Position numbers and translations under genes: made by a program
DNA from: Candidatus Atribacter fermentans
Lineage (GTDB): Bacteria; Atribacterota; Atribacteria; Atribacterales; Atribacteraceae
Direction of reading: 5' to 3'
Length of the DNA stretch: 5,700 nucleotides
NCBI GenBank assembly: GCA_012517485.1
Contig: JAAYUT010000427.1
Location: 1-5,700 of the forward strand
In this document: positions 1 through 5,700 of the stretch, in pieces
Layout: every line of letters starts with the position of its first letter
How positions within the stretch are numbered: position 1 is the first letter of the stretch
Notes under the pieces: model-generated
Database searches by the model: none
Told to the model about the DNA's origin: nothing
Seen by the model: the letters and a program-made list of their open reading frames with translations, nothing else

Positions 1-1461
1 ATCATTGTGGCGAATGATTTTATCGTGATAAACTTGATATCGTTCAGGACCTTTCCCGGCCAAAAAAACCACATCACCACTTCGTGCTAAAGAAAAAGCA
101 TAAGCTATGGCTTCGCGCCGGTCAAGAATAATTTGAGATACCACAGGAATCTCTTTTTTACATTGATGAATACCGTGCATAGCATCTTCAGCAGTTTGCC
201 GAGGATCTTCATGGCGGGGATTATCGCTGGTAACAATGCAAACATCACTCCAGCGAGCTACCGTCTGACCCATCATCGGCCGCTTATTCCGATCCCGTTC
301 TCCACCACAACCAAAAACTGTAATGACTTTTCCCGGAACAACTGTTTTAATAAAAGAAAGGGTATTTTCCAATCCATGCCAGTTGTGAGCAAAATCAACG
401 ATCACCATAAAATCTTGACCGGCGTCGACGACCTCCCACCTTCCCGGAACATGACGGGTTGTTTGAAGGGCTTGTACAATTTTTTCAATTGCTATTCCAA
501 AGTAAGAAGCGGTAGCCGCTGCTGCTAATGCGTTGTAAACCATATGATAGCCGGGGAGGAAAAGCTGAGCAGCTTCTTTCCCCCATGGGGTTTTGATGAT
601 CATTTTTGTCCTATCGATAAAATACTCAATCTCTAGAGCAGTTACATCATTATCAGGTTTTAAGCCAAAAGTGAGAAGAGGGAGATGGCTGCCAGCAGCA
701 ATTTTTCGACAGTTTTCATCATCACCGTTTATAACAGCCAGGCGAGGATAAGATTTTTGATTATTTTGTTCGACCATTTCAATGAGCTTTTTTTTGCTGG
801 AAAAATAATGCTCAAAACTTTTATGAAACTCTAAATGTTCCGCAACCACATTGGTAAACACTGCAGCATCAAAAAACAACCCTTCAACCCGACCCAGAGC
901 TAAACCATGAGAAGAAACTTCTAAAACGGCTTGGCGAATGCCCTTATCCAGCATCATTCTCAAGTTGGCTTGCAACTGCAGGGATTCCTCGGTTGTGTTT
1001 ATCGCTTCATAGATATCGGGCCCAATGATATTTTTAGGTGTAGTCATTAAACCACAGGCACTGCCATTCTCTTCAAGTATGTTGCGAAGAAAAAAACACG
1101 TGCTCGTTTTTCCGTTGGTCCCCGTTACACCAAATAGCCTCATTTCCCGAGAGGGATGTTCATAAAAACGAGCAGCAGCTTGAGCCATGGTCTTTCTCAC
1201 ATCATCGACTCGAATCCATGAAACCCTCCAATGAGCGGGAAAAGAAATATTGGGGTCAGAATAGACAATAACCGATGCGCCCCTTGCAACGGCATCTGCA
1301 ATAAAAAGGTGCCCATCGGTATTGGTCCCGGGGAAGGCAAAAAAAATAAATCCCTGACGAACGAACCGAGAATCAAAAGTCAATCCATTGATTTCTGTTT
1401 GCCCGTCGAGAATTTGCTTATGAAGATAATCATTGAAATGAAACAATTCTTTTAGAATCAA
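1..1461 (-). CDS. murE: UDP-MurNAc-tripeptide synthetase, meso-DAP type (partial, 3' end outside window)
   Basis: Cytoplasmic Mur ligase that uses ATP to add the third stem-peptide residue to UDP-MurNAc-L-Ala-D-Glu. 487 codons are open up to the left edge; MurE is usually 480-500 residues, so only a short C-terminal tail is missing. The chosen start is TTG at 1461: it overlaps the ftsI stop as TTGA, has GAGGT nine bases upstream (1471-1475), and gives the MurE-like beginning MILKELFHF. Visible motifs: a DSR segment near residue 33, the ATP loop GTNGKTS (114-120), a substrate-binding NTT (155-157), an EVSSHGLALGR segment, GGERDRNKRPMMG including R389, DNPR (413-416) and AGKGPERYQ (468-476). 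DNPR is the known signature for meso-diaminopimelate rather than lysine, and the numbering closely follows E. coli MurE. Odd: the usual AH(T/N)P(D/E) segment reads AHNWHG (358-363), and GKGHE reads GKGPE. Last gene of the visible operon. Confidence 0.95.
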   Translation of the reverse strand, partial: MILKELFHFNDYLHKQILDGQTEINGLTFDSRFVRQGFIFFAFPGTNTDGHLFIADAVARGASVIVYSDPNISFPAHWRVSWIRVDDVRKTMAQAAARFYEHPSREMRLFGVTGTNGKTSTCFFLRNILEENGSACGLMTTPKNIIGPDIYEAINTTEESLQLQANLRMMLDKGIRQAVLEVSSHGLALGRVEGLFFDAAVFTNVVAEHLEFHKSFEHYFSSKKKLIEMVEQNNQKSYPRLAVINGDDENCRKIAAGSHLPLLTFGLKPDNDVTALEIEYFIDRTKMIIKTPWGKEAAQLFLPGYHMVYNALAAAATASYFGIAIEKIVQALQTTRHVPGRWEVVDAGQDFMVIVDFAHNWHGLENTLSFIKTVVPGKVITVFGCGGERDRNKRPMMGQTVARWSDVCIVTSDNPRHEDPRQTAEDAMHGIHQCKKEIPVVSQIILDRREAIAYAFSLARSGDVVFLAGKGPERYQVYHDKIIRHND

Positions 1462-3152
1462 TAGACTGTTACCTCAGCATTCTCCGGCATAATACCAGCA
1501 TAATGAATAATATTTTGAGCGATCTCCCGAAATACCGGAGCTGCGATATCGCCTCCATAGTATTCTCCTTGAGCTTCATCTAAAACTACTAATATTCCGA
1601 AACGTGGTTCAGGAACTGGAAAAAACCCAACAAAGGAAGAATAAAACCGATTGATGGCATAACGACCGTCTGCTCCAATTTTTTGCCCAGTTCCGGTTTT
1701 TCCCCCAATCGAATACCCTGGAATGGCGGCTTTTTTCCCCGTTCCTTGATCGACAACTTTTTTCATCATCTTTATAACTAAATCAGCAGTCTCTTCATCG
1801 ATGACTCGTCGAATAGGCGCTGGCAGAACTTCCCGAATCACTTTCCCATTTTCATCAGTGACTTTTTTTACCAACCGAGTTTTCATAAGAACTCCGCGAT
1901 TGGCTACAGTTGACAACGATCGTAAAAGTTGAATTGGGGTGACCAATATCTCCTGACCAATGGGGATAGCACCGATTGATAGTGCTGACCAGCTTCGAGG
2001 TTTTCTTAATAAACCTGTTTCTTCTCCATTTAACCCAGTTTCACAAGCTTCTCCGATCCCAAAATTTTTTAAATAGCGATATAATGTTTCTTCACCAAGC
2101 CGCTGGGCGATTTGTATTGTACCGACGTTACAGGAATTTATCAAAATGTCTTCAAGTGTTTCCTGCCCATGACTCTTAATGTCTCGCACTCGATGATTAT
2201 ACACCATTATGGAACCACCACAATAAAAACTTTCTCCTAAATAAACTTTATTTTCTTGAAGGGCTGAAGCCATAATGAGAGGCTTCATGGTAGAACCAGG
2301 TTCAAAAAGCATTGACACTCCTAAGTTTCTCCAAGCTTCTGGTGGATAATCATTAAAATGATTATTATCATAGGAAGGGCGTGAAGCCATGGCTAAGATA
2401 TCTCCAGTTCTTGGGTCATTGACCACAACTACACCTGCCTTCGCTTTCGTTCTTTCGATTGCTTCATCGAGCGCTTTTTCAACGTAAAACTGAATGGTTC
2501 GATCAATGGTCAGAGTAACATTGTATCCAGATTGAGGATTGAAATAAACCAAACTTCCGGGAATCTCTTTGCCGGTTCCATCTCTCTCAAAGGTCATATA
2601 ACCCATCTTACCAGTCAATTCCTCATTTAAAGCAAACTCTAATCCTTCCAGCCCTTGATGATCAATACCCACAAATCCAAGAATATGACTGAGGTGGGGA
2701 GCATGGGGATAATACCGTTTATACTCCTTATTCCACTCAATACCAACTATCTTTTCTTTTTCTAATTTTTCTTTGATATGAAGTGGAACCTGGCGTTTTA
2801 ACCACACAAAAGATTTTCGACTTTCAAATTTTTCTCGAGTCTCTTCTACGTCAAGACCTAATAATGGGGCAATTTTTTGAGCGGCGCTTTCGGGGTTTTC
2901 AATCATTCTTGGAACGCAATAAACTGATATGGCTTCGGTGTCACGGGCTAGGACCTCGCCGTTTCGATCCAAGACTTGACCTCGGGAAGGAAGAAGGTCT
3001 TCCATTCGGAAACGAACCATATTGGCTTTTTCCCGATACTCGTTTCCTTCAACAACCTGAAGAACGAACATTCGAAAAACAATGTATCCTAAAACCAAAA
3101 AAAACATCATCACCAGAAAATTTGCCCGATGGACAAATCTTCTGGAACTCAT
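1458..3152 (-). CDS. ftsI: Septal peptidoglycan transpeptidase, class B PBP (FtsI/PBP3 type)
   Basis: Membrane-anchored DD-transpeptidase that cross-links peptidoglycan at the division septum, working with FtsW and the FtsQLB-type complex. The 564 residues are close to the usual FtsI length. A short basic N-terminus is followed by one membrane segment (about 12-32). The PBP dimerisation region follows, with PSRGQVLDRNGEVLA (55-69) and a GLEGLE segment (167-172). The transpeptidase domain covers roughly 215-550. All three active-site motifs are intact: S287-T-M-K290 (nucleophile Ser287), S340-C-N342 and K485-T-G487. No PASTA repeats follow the catalytic domain, unlike many Firmicute PBPs or SpoVD. 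ATG start at 3152 overlaps the ftsL stop as ATGA, with GGGG eight bases upstream (3161-3164). The 3' end overlaps the murE TTG. Position between ftsL and murE supports FtsI over an elongation PBP2 or a sporulation paralogue. Confidence 0.95.
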   Translation of the reverse strand: MSSRRFVHRANFLVMMFFLVLGYIVFRMFVLQVVEGNEYREKANMVRFRMEDLLPSRGQVLDRNGEVLARDTEAISVYCVPRMIENPESAAQKIAPLLGLDVEETREKFESRKSFVWLKRQVPLHIKEKLEKEKIVGIEWNKEYKRYYPHAPHLSHILGFVGIDHQGLEGLEFALNEELTGKMGYMTFERDGTGKEIPGSLVYFNPQSGYNVTLTIDRTIQFYVEKALDEAIERTKAKAGVVVVNDPRTGDILAMASRPSYDNNHFNDYPPEAWRNLGVSMLFEPGSTMKPLIMASALQENKVYLGESFYCGGSIMVYNHRVRDIKSHGQETLEDILINSCNVGTIQIAQRLGEETLYRYLKNFGIGEACETGLNGEETGLLRKPRSWSALSIGAIPIGQEILVTPIQLLRSLSTVANRGVLMKTRLVKKVTDENGKVIREVLPAPIRRVIDEETADLVIKMMKKVVDQGTGKKAAIPGYSIGGKTGTGQKIGADGRYAINRFYSSFVGFFPVPEPRFGILVVLDEAQGEYYGGDIAAPVFREIAQNIIHYAGIMPENAEVTVY

Positions 3153-3478
3153 CTTTTCAGCCCCGTTTCATTTCTAATTTCTGCAACAGCTGCTTCGCTC
3201 CCCTTAAGCTCAACTTTTTGATCAGCAGCTGCGAGAAAAATAGTCCTCTCGGGCAAAACCATTCCTAATTTTTGAGTCGCAATTTCTTTGATGCGGTCCA
3301 TAGATGAAAGATGAGAAATCTCGATTTCAATGCGGTCTTTATTGGCTATAAGGTTTTCTATTCGTTCTTTCTTTAAACCCAAAATAAATCCTTTTTCAAC
3401 AATTTCAGCTTGCAGCAATAAATATAAGAAAGACATGCTCACCATAAATATTAAAAAAAATATTGCTATATTTTTCAA
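3149..3478 (-). CDS. ftsL: FtsL-type cell division membrane protein
   Basis: Small bitopic protein of 109 residues, the usual FtsL size. FtsL forms a coiled-coil complex with the DivIC/FtsB and DivIB/FtsQ partners and activates FtsW-FtsI at the septum. A single hydrophobic segment lies at about residues 4-23, with only a few residues before it. A charged heptad-like stretch (about 33-60) looks like a coiled coil, and a KLGM segment (70-73) followed by P-E resembles the conserved end of the FtsL/DivIC domain. The tail (about 84-109) is polar and not distinctive. Sequence similarity alone is weak in this family, so the name rests on size, topology, coiled coil, the LGM segment and the place between rsmH and ftsI. 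TTG start at 3478 overlaps the rsmH stop as TTGA, with AGGAGG ten bases upstream (3489-3494). Confidence 0.85.
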   Translation of the reverse strand: MKNIAIFFLIFMVSMSFLYLLLQAEIVEKGFILGLKKERIENLIANKDRIEIEISHLSSMDRIKEIATQKLGMVLPERTIFLAAADQKVELKGSEAAVAEIRNETGLKR

Positions 3479-4374
3479 GCTGGAGTCCCCTCCTCTCTTA
3501 ACAACTTTTGAGCGACCCTCATCTTGGCACTTCGAGCACGAGGATTTGACTGTATTTCTTGTTGAGAAGGTATGATAGGTTTCCGAGTGATGACTTCAAG
3601 CTGATCATGATTTCGAAAGAAATTTTTCACGATTCGATCTTCAAGAGAATGGTAGCTCAGAATCACCAAACGTGCTCCTTCCTTCATATATTGAACAATA
3701 CTTGCCAATGCTTTTGGCAATTCGTCTAATTCCTGATTCACATAAATCCGTAAAGCCATAAAAACCCTGGTTGCTGGGTGGATGCCCCCTCTTCGGCCCG
3801 GATGACAGTCCCAAATAATTTTTTCCAACTCACCAGTTGTCATAATTGGTTTTCTTTGTCGAGCCAACACAATTGATCGAGCAATTTTCCGTGATTTACG
3901 CTCTTCTCCATAATAAAAGAAAATATCAGCTAATTCTTTTTCAGAAAAGCTGTTAACAACCTGACAGGCATCTATTTTTTGAGTCCGATCCATTCTCATA
4001 TCCAGTGGTCCGTCCTGGCTAAAACTAAAACCTCTCTCTGGTGCATCCAACTGACGAGATGAAACGCCTAAGTCGAATAAAATGCCATGAATCGTTTTAA
4101 TTTTTTCTTGAATGAGTATTTCTGCTATTCTCGAAAAAGATCCTTGAATCAGCTTCACCCGGGTTCCAAATTCGGCTAAAACTTGACTTGCTGTTTCAAT
4201 CGCTTCTTGGTCACGATCGATTCCAATCAAGACTGCCTGCGGGGATGCTTTTTCCAAAATTGCTTTGGCGTGACCTCCACCACCAACCGTCGCATCGACA
4301 TAAACTCCCTGGGGATCGGTAATCAAGTACTGAACAACCTCTGCAATCATAACCGGTTGATGATAATGAAACAC
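3475..4374 (-). CDS. rsmH: 16S rRNA (cytosine-1402-N4)-methyltransferase
   Basis: SAM-dependent enzyme (formerly MraW) that N4-methylates C1402 of 16S rRNA in the decoding centre. With the GTG start at 4374 it has 299 residues, and the family is about 300-315. Motifs from this start: HYHQPVM (3-9), the SAM-binding DATVGGGGHA (27-36), GIDRD (51-55), LFDLGVSS (99-106), SFSQDGPLDMRMD (117-129), HPATRVFMALRIYVN (199-213), LSYHSLEDRIVKNFF (239-253) and NPRARSAKMR (277-286), all family hallmarks. Start choice: GTG 4374 lies one base past the mraZ stop, has GGGG seven bases upstream (4382-4385), and gives the short MFHYHQPVM N-terminus typical of RsmH. An in-frame TTG at 4404 would add ten residues inside mraZ, but its only purine-rich stretch is too far upstream. 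The 3' end overlaps ftsL by four bases. Confidence 0.95.
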   Translation of the reverse strand: MFHYHQPVMIAEVVQYLITDPQGVYVDATVGGGGHAKAILEKASPQAVLIGIDRDQEAIETASQVLAEFGTRVKLIQGSFSRIAEILIQEKIKTIHGILFDLGVSSRQLDAPERGFSFSQDGPLDMRMDRTQKIDACQVVNSFSEKELADIFFYYGEERKSRKIARSIVLARQRKPIMTTGELEKIIWDCHPGRRGGIHPATRVFMALRIYVNQELDELPKALASIVQYMKEGARLVILSYHSLEDRIVKNFFRNHDQLEVITRKPIIPSQQEIQSNPRARSAKMRVAQKLLREEGTPA

Positions 4375-4375
4375 C

Positions 4376-4807
4376 TCAAATCCCCGTATCCATGATATTT
4401 TCAACTATATTTTCATATTTCCCTTCCACTTCTGATGCATGTTGATCCCAAACCAATTCTGACCAAATTTCCATCCTTTCACCGACTCCAACTGTAACTA
4501 CTTTTTTATCAATTCCAGCATACTCTCTTAAATGACGGGGAATGGTAATTCGTCCTTGAGCATCTATGGTTTCTTCACTGGCATTGGCAAAGAAAATCCG
4601 GGCAAACTCTCTCCCTGCCTTCTTTGTCATCGGAAGAGATGCAACTTTTCCAGCTATAACCTGCCAGGTTGTTTCAGAAAAAACAAATACACAATTTTCT
4701 ATTCCTTTGGTAATATAGAGGGTGTTGGATAAATCTTTTCTGAATTCATTGGGAATGATGAGCCTTCCCTTATTGTCAACTGAGTGTCGATATTGCCCTA
4801 AGAGCAA
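4376..4807 (-). CDS. mraZ: MraZ, transcriptional regulator of the dcw operon
   Basis: DNA-binding protein of the AbrB-like swapped-hairpin fold that forms ring-shaped oligomers and controls its own dcw operon. It has two tandem MraZ domains, each with the family signature: DNKGRLIIP (11-19) and DAQGRITIP (82-90). With the TTG start at 4807 the protein is 143 residues, the usual MraZ size, and begins MLLGQYRHSVDNKGR as the family does. AGGAGG lies seven bases upstream (4815-4820). The frame stays open to an ATG at 4882, which would add 25 residues. That ATG lies between the predicted -35 and -10 elements, so it would be absent from the transcript. First gene of the operon. Five GTGG boxes lie directly upstream and are the likely binding site for this protein. 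Confidence 0.95.
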   Translation of the reverse strand: MLLGQYRHSVDNKGRLIIPNEFRKDLSNTLYITKGIENCVFVFSETTWQVIAGKVASLPMTKKAGREFARIFFANASEETIDAQGRITIPRHLREYAGIDKKVVTVGVGERMEIWSELVWDQHASEVEGKYENIVENIMDTGI

Positions 4808-4814
4808 TGGTACC

Positions 4815-4820
4815 CCTCCT
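4815..4820 (-). promoter_or_regulatory. Shine-Dalgarno of mraZ that fixes the TTG start
   Basis: On the minus strand this reads AGGAGG, a perfect core match to the anti-Shine-Dalgarno sequence. Seven bases separate it from TTG at 4807. It decides the mraZ start against the longer open frame. The last GTGG box (4827-4830) lies six bases upstream of it, so MraZ bound here would sit very near the start of the leader. Confidence 0.9.
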
Positions 4821-4826
4821 GAAAAA

Positions 4827-4871
4827 CCACTTTTCTCCACTTTCCCCCACAATTTACCACAAATATACCAC
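4827..4871 (-). promoter_or_regulatory. Predicted MraZ operator: five GTGG boxes in helical phase
   Basis: Read on the minus strand, GTGG occurs at 4868-4871, 4857-4860, 4847-4850, 4837-4840 and 4827-4830, so the steps are 11, 10, 10 and 10 bases. Several boxes are preceded by an A or T run. Known MraZ operators (E. coli, mollicutes) are short G-rich direct repeats of the TGGG or AAAGTG type at about 10-base spacing just upstream of mraZ, and this array fits that pattern. The first box abuts the -10 element and the others cover the expected start point and leader, a layout expected for repression by blocking RNA polymerase. That it binds MraZ is inferred from family knowledge and position. 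Confidence 0.85.
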
Positions 4872-4890
4872 TCTTCTCTCATTTTGTAAA
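4862..4890 (-). promoter_or_regulatory. Sigma70-type promoter of the mraZ operon
   Basis: On the minus strand the -35 TTTACA (4885-4890; five of six to consensus) and the -10 TATATT (4862-4867; five of six) are separated by exactly 17 bases. Transcription would start near 4855, giving a leader of about 48 bases before the mraZ TTG. An A/T-rich tract lies directly upstream at the UP-element position. No other clear promoter is seen inside the gene cluster, so the five genes are probably co-transcribed from here. Confidence 0.8.
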
Positions 4891-4900
4891 TGGAATACCT

Positions 4901-4923
4901 AATTTTTTTAAAAATTTTTAAAA
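4901..4923 (-). promoter_or_regulatory. A/T tract with palindrome, possible UP element
   Basis: The tract is A and T only. It holds an 18-base perfect palindrome at 4906-4923 (TTTT, five A, five T, AAAA). It begins about ten bases upstream of the -35 hexamer, roughly -46 to -68 from the expected start. That is where the alpha subunits of RNA polymerase contact UP elements. Composition and place support this role; no protein-specific motif is seen. Confidence 0.5.
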
Positions 4924-5041
4924 TTTAAGAAAGAAATGATGATTGCTAGCAGATTTTGTGACAGTCATTGCATGAGAAAAATGCCTAGGGGTTTTGACAA
5001 AAGACGCCAAAGGGGGAGGGAGTGAGATGACGATTTTTTGT

Positions 5042-5057
5042 TTCCTTCTCCCTTGAT
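5042..5057. repeat. 16-base direct repeat, copy 1 (partial REP-like element)
   Basis: TTCCTTCTCCCTTGAT occurs here and again at 5557-5572. The second copy is followed by its complementary arm and forms a full hairpin. This copy has lost or never had the second arm. Nine bases further on, 11 bases (5066-5076, CTCCGTCATTG) match the beginning of the other repeat family at 5364-5374. Both look like decayed or partial copies. Confidence 0.65.
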
Positions 5058-5115
5058 TCCACTTACTCCGTCATTGTTCTTTATTTTTTTCCTCAAGATA
5101 ACCAGGAAAAACCTG

Positions 5116-5212
5116 AAAGGCACCCTCCCCCCGCGGAGCGGCACCCCTCCACGGAGGGGAATTATTCGATTTATTCCCCCATTGAGGGGGGATTCAAGGG
5201 GGGTGTGCCTTT
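5116..5212. repeat. Imperfect inverted-repeat element with inner hairpins
   Basis: The ends AAAGGCA (5116-5122) and TGCCTTT (5206-5212) are complementary. The inner flanks are C-rich on the left and G-rich on the right and pair imperfectly. Two hairpins lie inside: 5144-5159 (CCCCTCC against GGAGGGG) and 5175-5192 (TCCCCC against GGGGGA). The right side is followed by T-rich sequence on the plus strand, and T runs also follow on the minus strand past the left end, so a bidirectional terminator role is possible. It has no coding content and looks like a non-autonomous dispersed palindromic repeat. Confidence 0.65.
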
Positions 5213-5318
5213 ATTTTTTATTTCATTACTTTTCACTTATTCTGGTATTTTCAAAATAGACCCTCATGCTACTTAGCAGCACCAATTGATGATGAAAATA
5301 CTCTTCAGAAATCAATTT

Positions 5319-5337
5319 CCCCCTTTAGCAAAGGGGG
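5319..5337. repeat. Perfect 8-base stem palindrome
   Basis: CCCCCTTT (5319-5326) and AAAGGGGG (5330-5337) are perfectly complementary around a 3-base loop. The next bases on the right hold another G run (GGGGGA, 5341-5346) that could compete for pairing with the same C run. No T run follows on either strand, so an intrinsic terminator is not supported. From memory, palindromes of this type are common dispersed intergenic repeats in many bacteria; copy number here cannot be judged from one window. Confidence 0.7.
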
Positions 5338-5365
5338 TTAGGGGGATTTGAATTTATTTCTGCTC

Positions 5366-5400
5366 CGTCATTGCGAGGAGCGCAGCGACGTGGCAATCTC
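5366..5400 (+). repeat. REP-like repeat, left arm
   Basis: The element starts with CGTCATTGCGAG (5366-5377) and ends with CGTGGCAATCTC (5389-5400); inside it ATTGC and GCAAT can pair. Both 12-base ends recur in reverse complement in the right arm (5508-5548). I recall similar CGTCATTGCGAG...GGCAATCTC repeats from intergenic regions of several bacterial lineages, but have not checked this. Confidence 0.75.
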
Positions 5401-5507
5401 TTTGAGACATTCTTTCCTTCTGAGGAGGAAGGCGTTTTTTACCGGACATGATAAGAATCTCATTTATTCAAATTCCATAATTCCATAAATAAGAAAAGCT
5501 GACTCAT

Positions 5508-5548
5508 GAGATTGCCACGACCTCAAAAAACGAGGTCTCGCAATGACG
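5508..5548 (-). repeat. REP-like repeat, right arm (inverted copy)
   Basis: GAGATTGCCACG (5508-5519) and CTCGCAATGACG (5537-5548) are exact reverse complements of the two ends of the element at 5366-5400. The centre differs: here it forms its own hairpin, GACCTC (5519-5524) with GAGGTC (5532-5537) around seven bases. The two arms are separated by 107 bases and together could fold into one long interrupted stem. Confidence 0.75.
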
Positions 5549-5558
5549 ACTAAAAGTT

Positions 5559-5581
5559 CCTTCTCCCTTGATGGGAGAAGG
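5559..5581. repeat. Perfect 9-base stem hairpin repeat
   Basis: CCTTCTCCC (5559-5567) pairs perfectly with GGGAGAAGG (5573-5581) around TTGAT. It lies ten bases right of the inverted REP-like arm. The left arm plus loop is repeated at 5042-5057. No clear T run follows on either strand, so it is listed as a repeat and not as a terminator. Confidence 0.7.
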
Positions 5582-5700
5582 TCAGGATGAGGATGAAAGC
5601 CCAGGATGAGATCCCAGTTGGTTGTTCTATATGAGTACCTTTAAAAAATCATTCATGGGTTTTCAGAATAGAAATAATGAAATTAAACGACAAAAATAAT

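Larger units (their letters stand above)
4924..5700. other. Intergenic region without a supported gene
   Basis: No frame on either strand shows a credible start, ribosome binding site and protein-like composition. The stretch holds several short palindromes and repeat fragments, listed separately, in two groups (about 5042-5212 and 5313-5581), separated by AT-rich sequence without visible structure. The last 110 bases show no feature I can name. No tRNA or rRNA pattern was recognised. Confidence 0.75.

Noticed and set aside
133..528. Plus-strand open frame of 131 codons
   Set aside because: It lies wholly inside murE on the opposite strand; the minus strand shows clear conserved Mur ligase motifs, and this frame shows none.
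2783..3268. Plus-strand open frame of 161 codons
   Set aside because: It is antisense to the start of ftsI and the end of ftsL, with no recognisable motif and no ribosome binding site.
4375..4404. RsmH start at TTG 4404, overlapping mraZ by 29 bases
   Set aside because: There is no well-spaced ribosome binding site, and the ten extra residues are not typical of the family. GTG 4374 has a better site and a one-base gap to mraZ. The longer form cannot be fully excluded.
4808..4882. N-terminal extension of mraZ to the ATG at 4882 (168 residues)
   Set aside because: The extension does not look like MraZ, the ATG lies between the predicted -35 and -10, and the region is filled by the GTGG boxes. 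A TTG with a perfect Shine-Dalgarno at 4807 gives the usual 143 residues.
5038..5259. Plus-strand open frame of 73 codons in the intergenic region
   Set aside because: It runs straight through the palindromic repeats. The translation is low-complexity, rich in Pro, Phe and Leu, and there is no credible start context.
5319..5337. Hairpin as an intrinsic terminator
   Set aside because: The stem is strong, but neither strand shows a T run directly after it.
5366..5581. CRISPR array
   Set aside because: Repeats are inverted and differ in type, with no regular direct repeats and spacers.
5631..5699. Small plus-strand frame of 22 codons near the right edge
   Set aside because: It is short, has no Shine-Dalgarno-like sequence before the ATG and matches nothing I know; chance is sufficient in this AT-rich stretch.

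Overview
This window carries the start of a division and cell wall (dcw) cluster, read entirely leftward on the minus strand, followed on the right by about 780 bases with no gene I can support. In transcription order (right to left) the genes are mraZ, rsmH (mraW), an ftsL-type gene, ftsI (class B transpeptidase, PBP3 type) and murE. The murE 3' end runs off the left edge of the window. This is the classic bacterial order, and the genes are packed tightly: three of the four junctions are 4-base stop/start overlaps, and the fourth has a 1-base gap if the GTG start chosen for rsmH is right.

The genes work together on septal wall synthesis. MurE adds meso-diaminopimelate to the peptidoglycan precursor (a DNPR motif is present). 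FtsI cross-links septal peptidoglycan. The FtsL-type protein is the small membrane partner of the FtsI complex. RsmH methylates 16S rRNA. MraZ is the DNA-binding regulator of the cluster. Upstream of mraZ there is a good sigma70-type promoter (TTTACA, 17 bases, TATATT). It is overlapped by five GTGG boxes at 10 to 11 base spacing, which I read as the MraZ operator. A strong Shine-Dalgarno sequence then leads to a TTG start.

Region by region: 1-1461 murE; 1458-3152 ftsI; 3149-3478 ftsL-type; 3475-4374 rsmH; 4376-4807 mraZ; 4811-4923 leader, operator, promoter and an A/T palindrome; 4924-5700 intergenic. The intergenic part is a patchwork of short palindromes and inverted repeats of REP/MITE style. 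I found no tRNA, rRNA, CRISPR array, transposase or phage gene.

Organism: the DNA is moderately AT-rich, the chromosome is bacterial, and the wall is of the meso-DAP type. Non-ATG starts dominate (TTG for mraZ, ftsL and murE; GTG for rsmH), and dispersed REP-like repeats are present. This would fit an uncultivated diderm lineage, for example something near Atribacterota, but that is a low-confidence guess. I do not see a new biological system here. The most interesting points are the operator layout, the start codon usage, an unusual stretch in MurE, and the repeat patchwork just upstream of the cluster.
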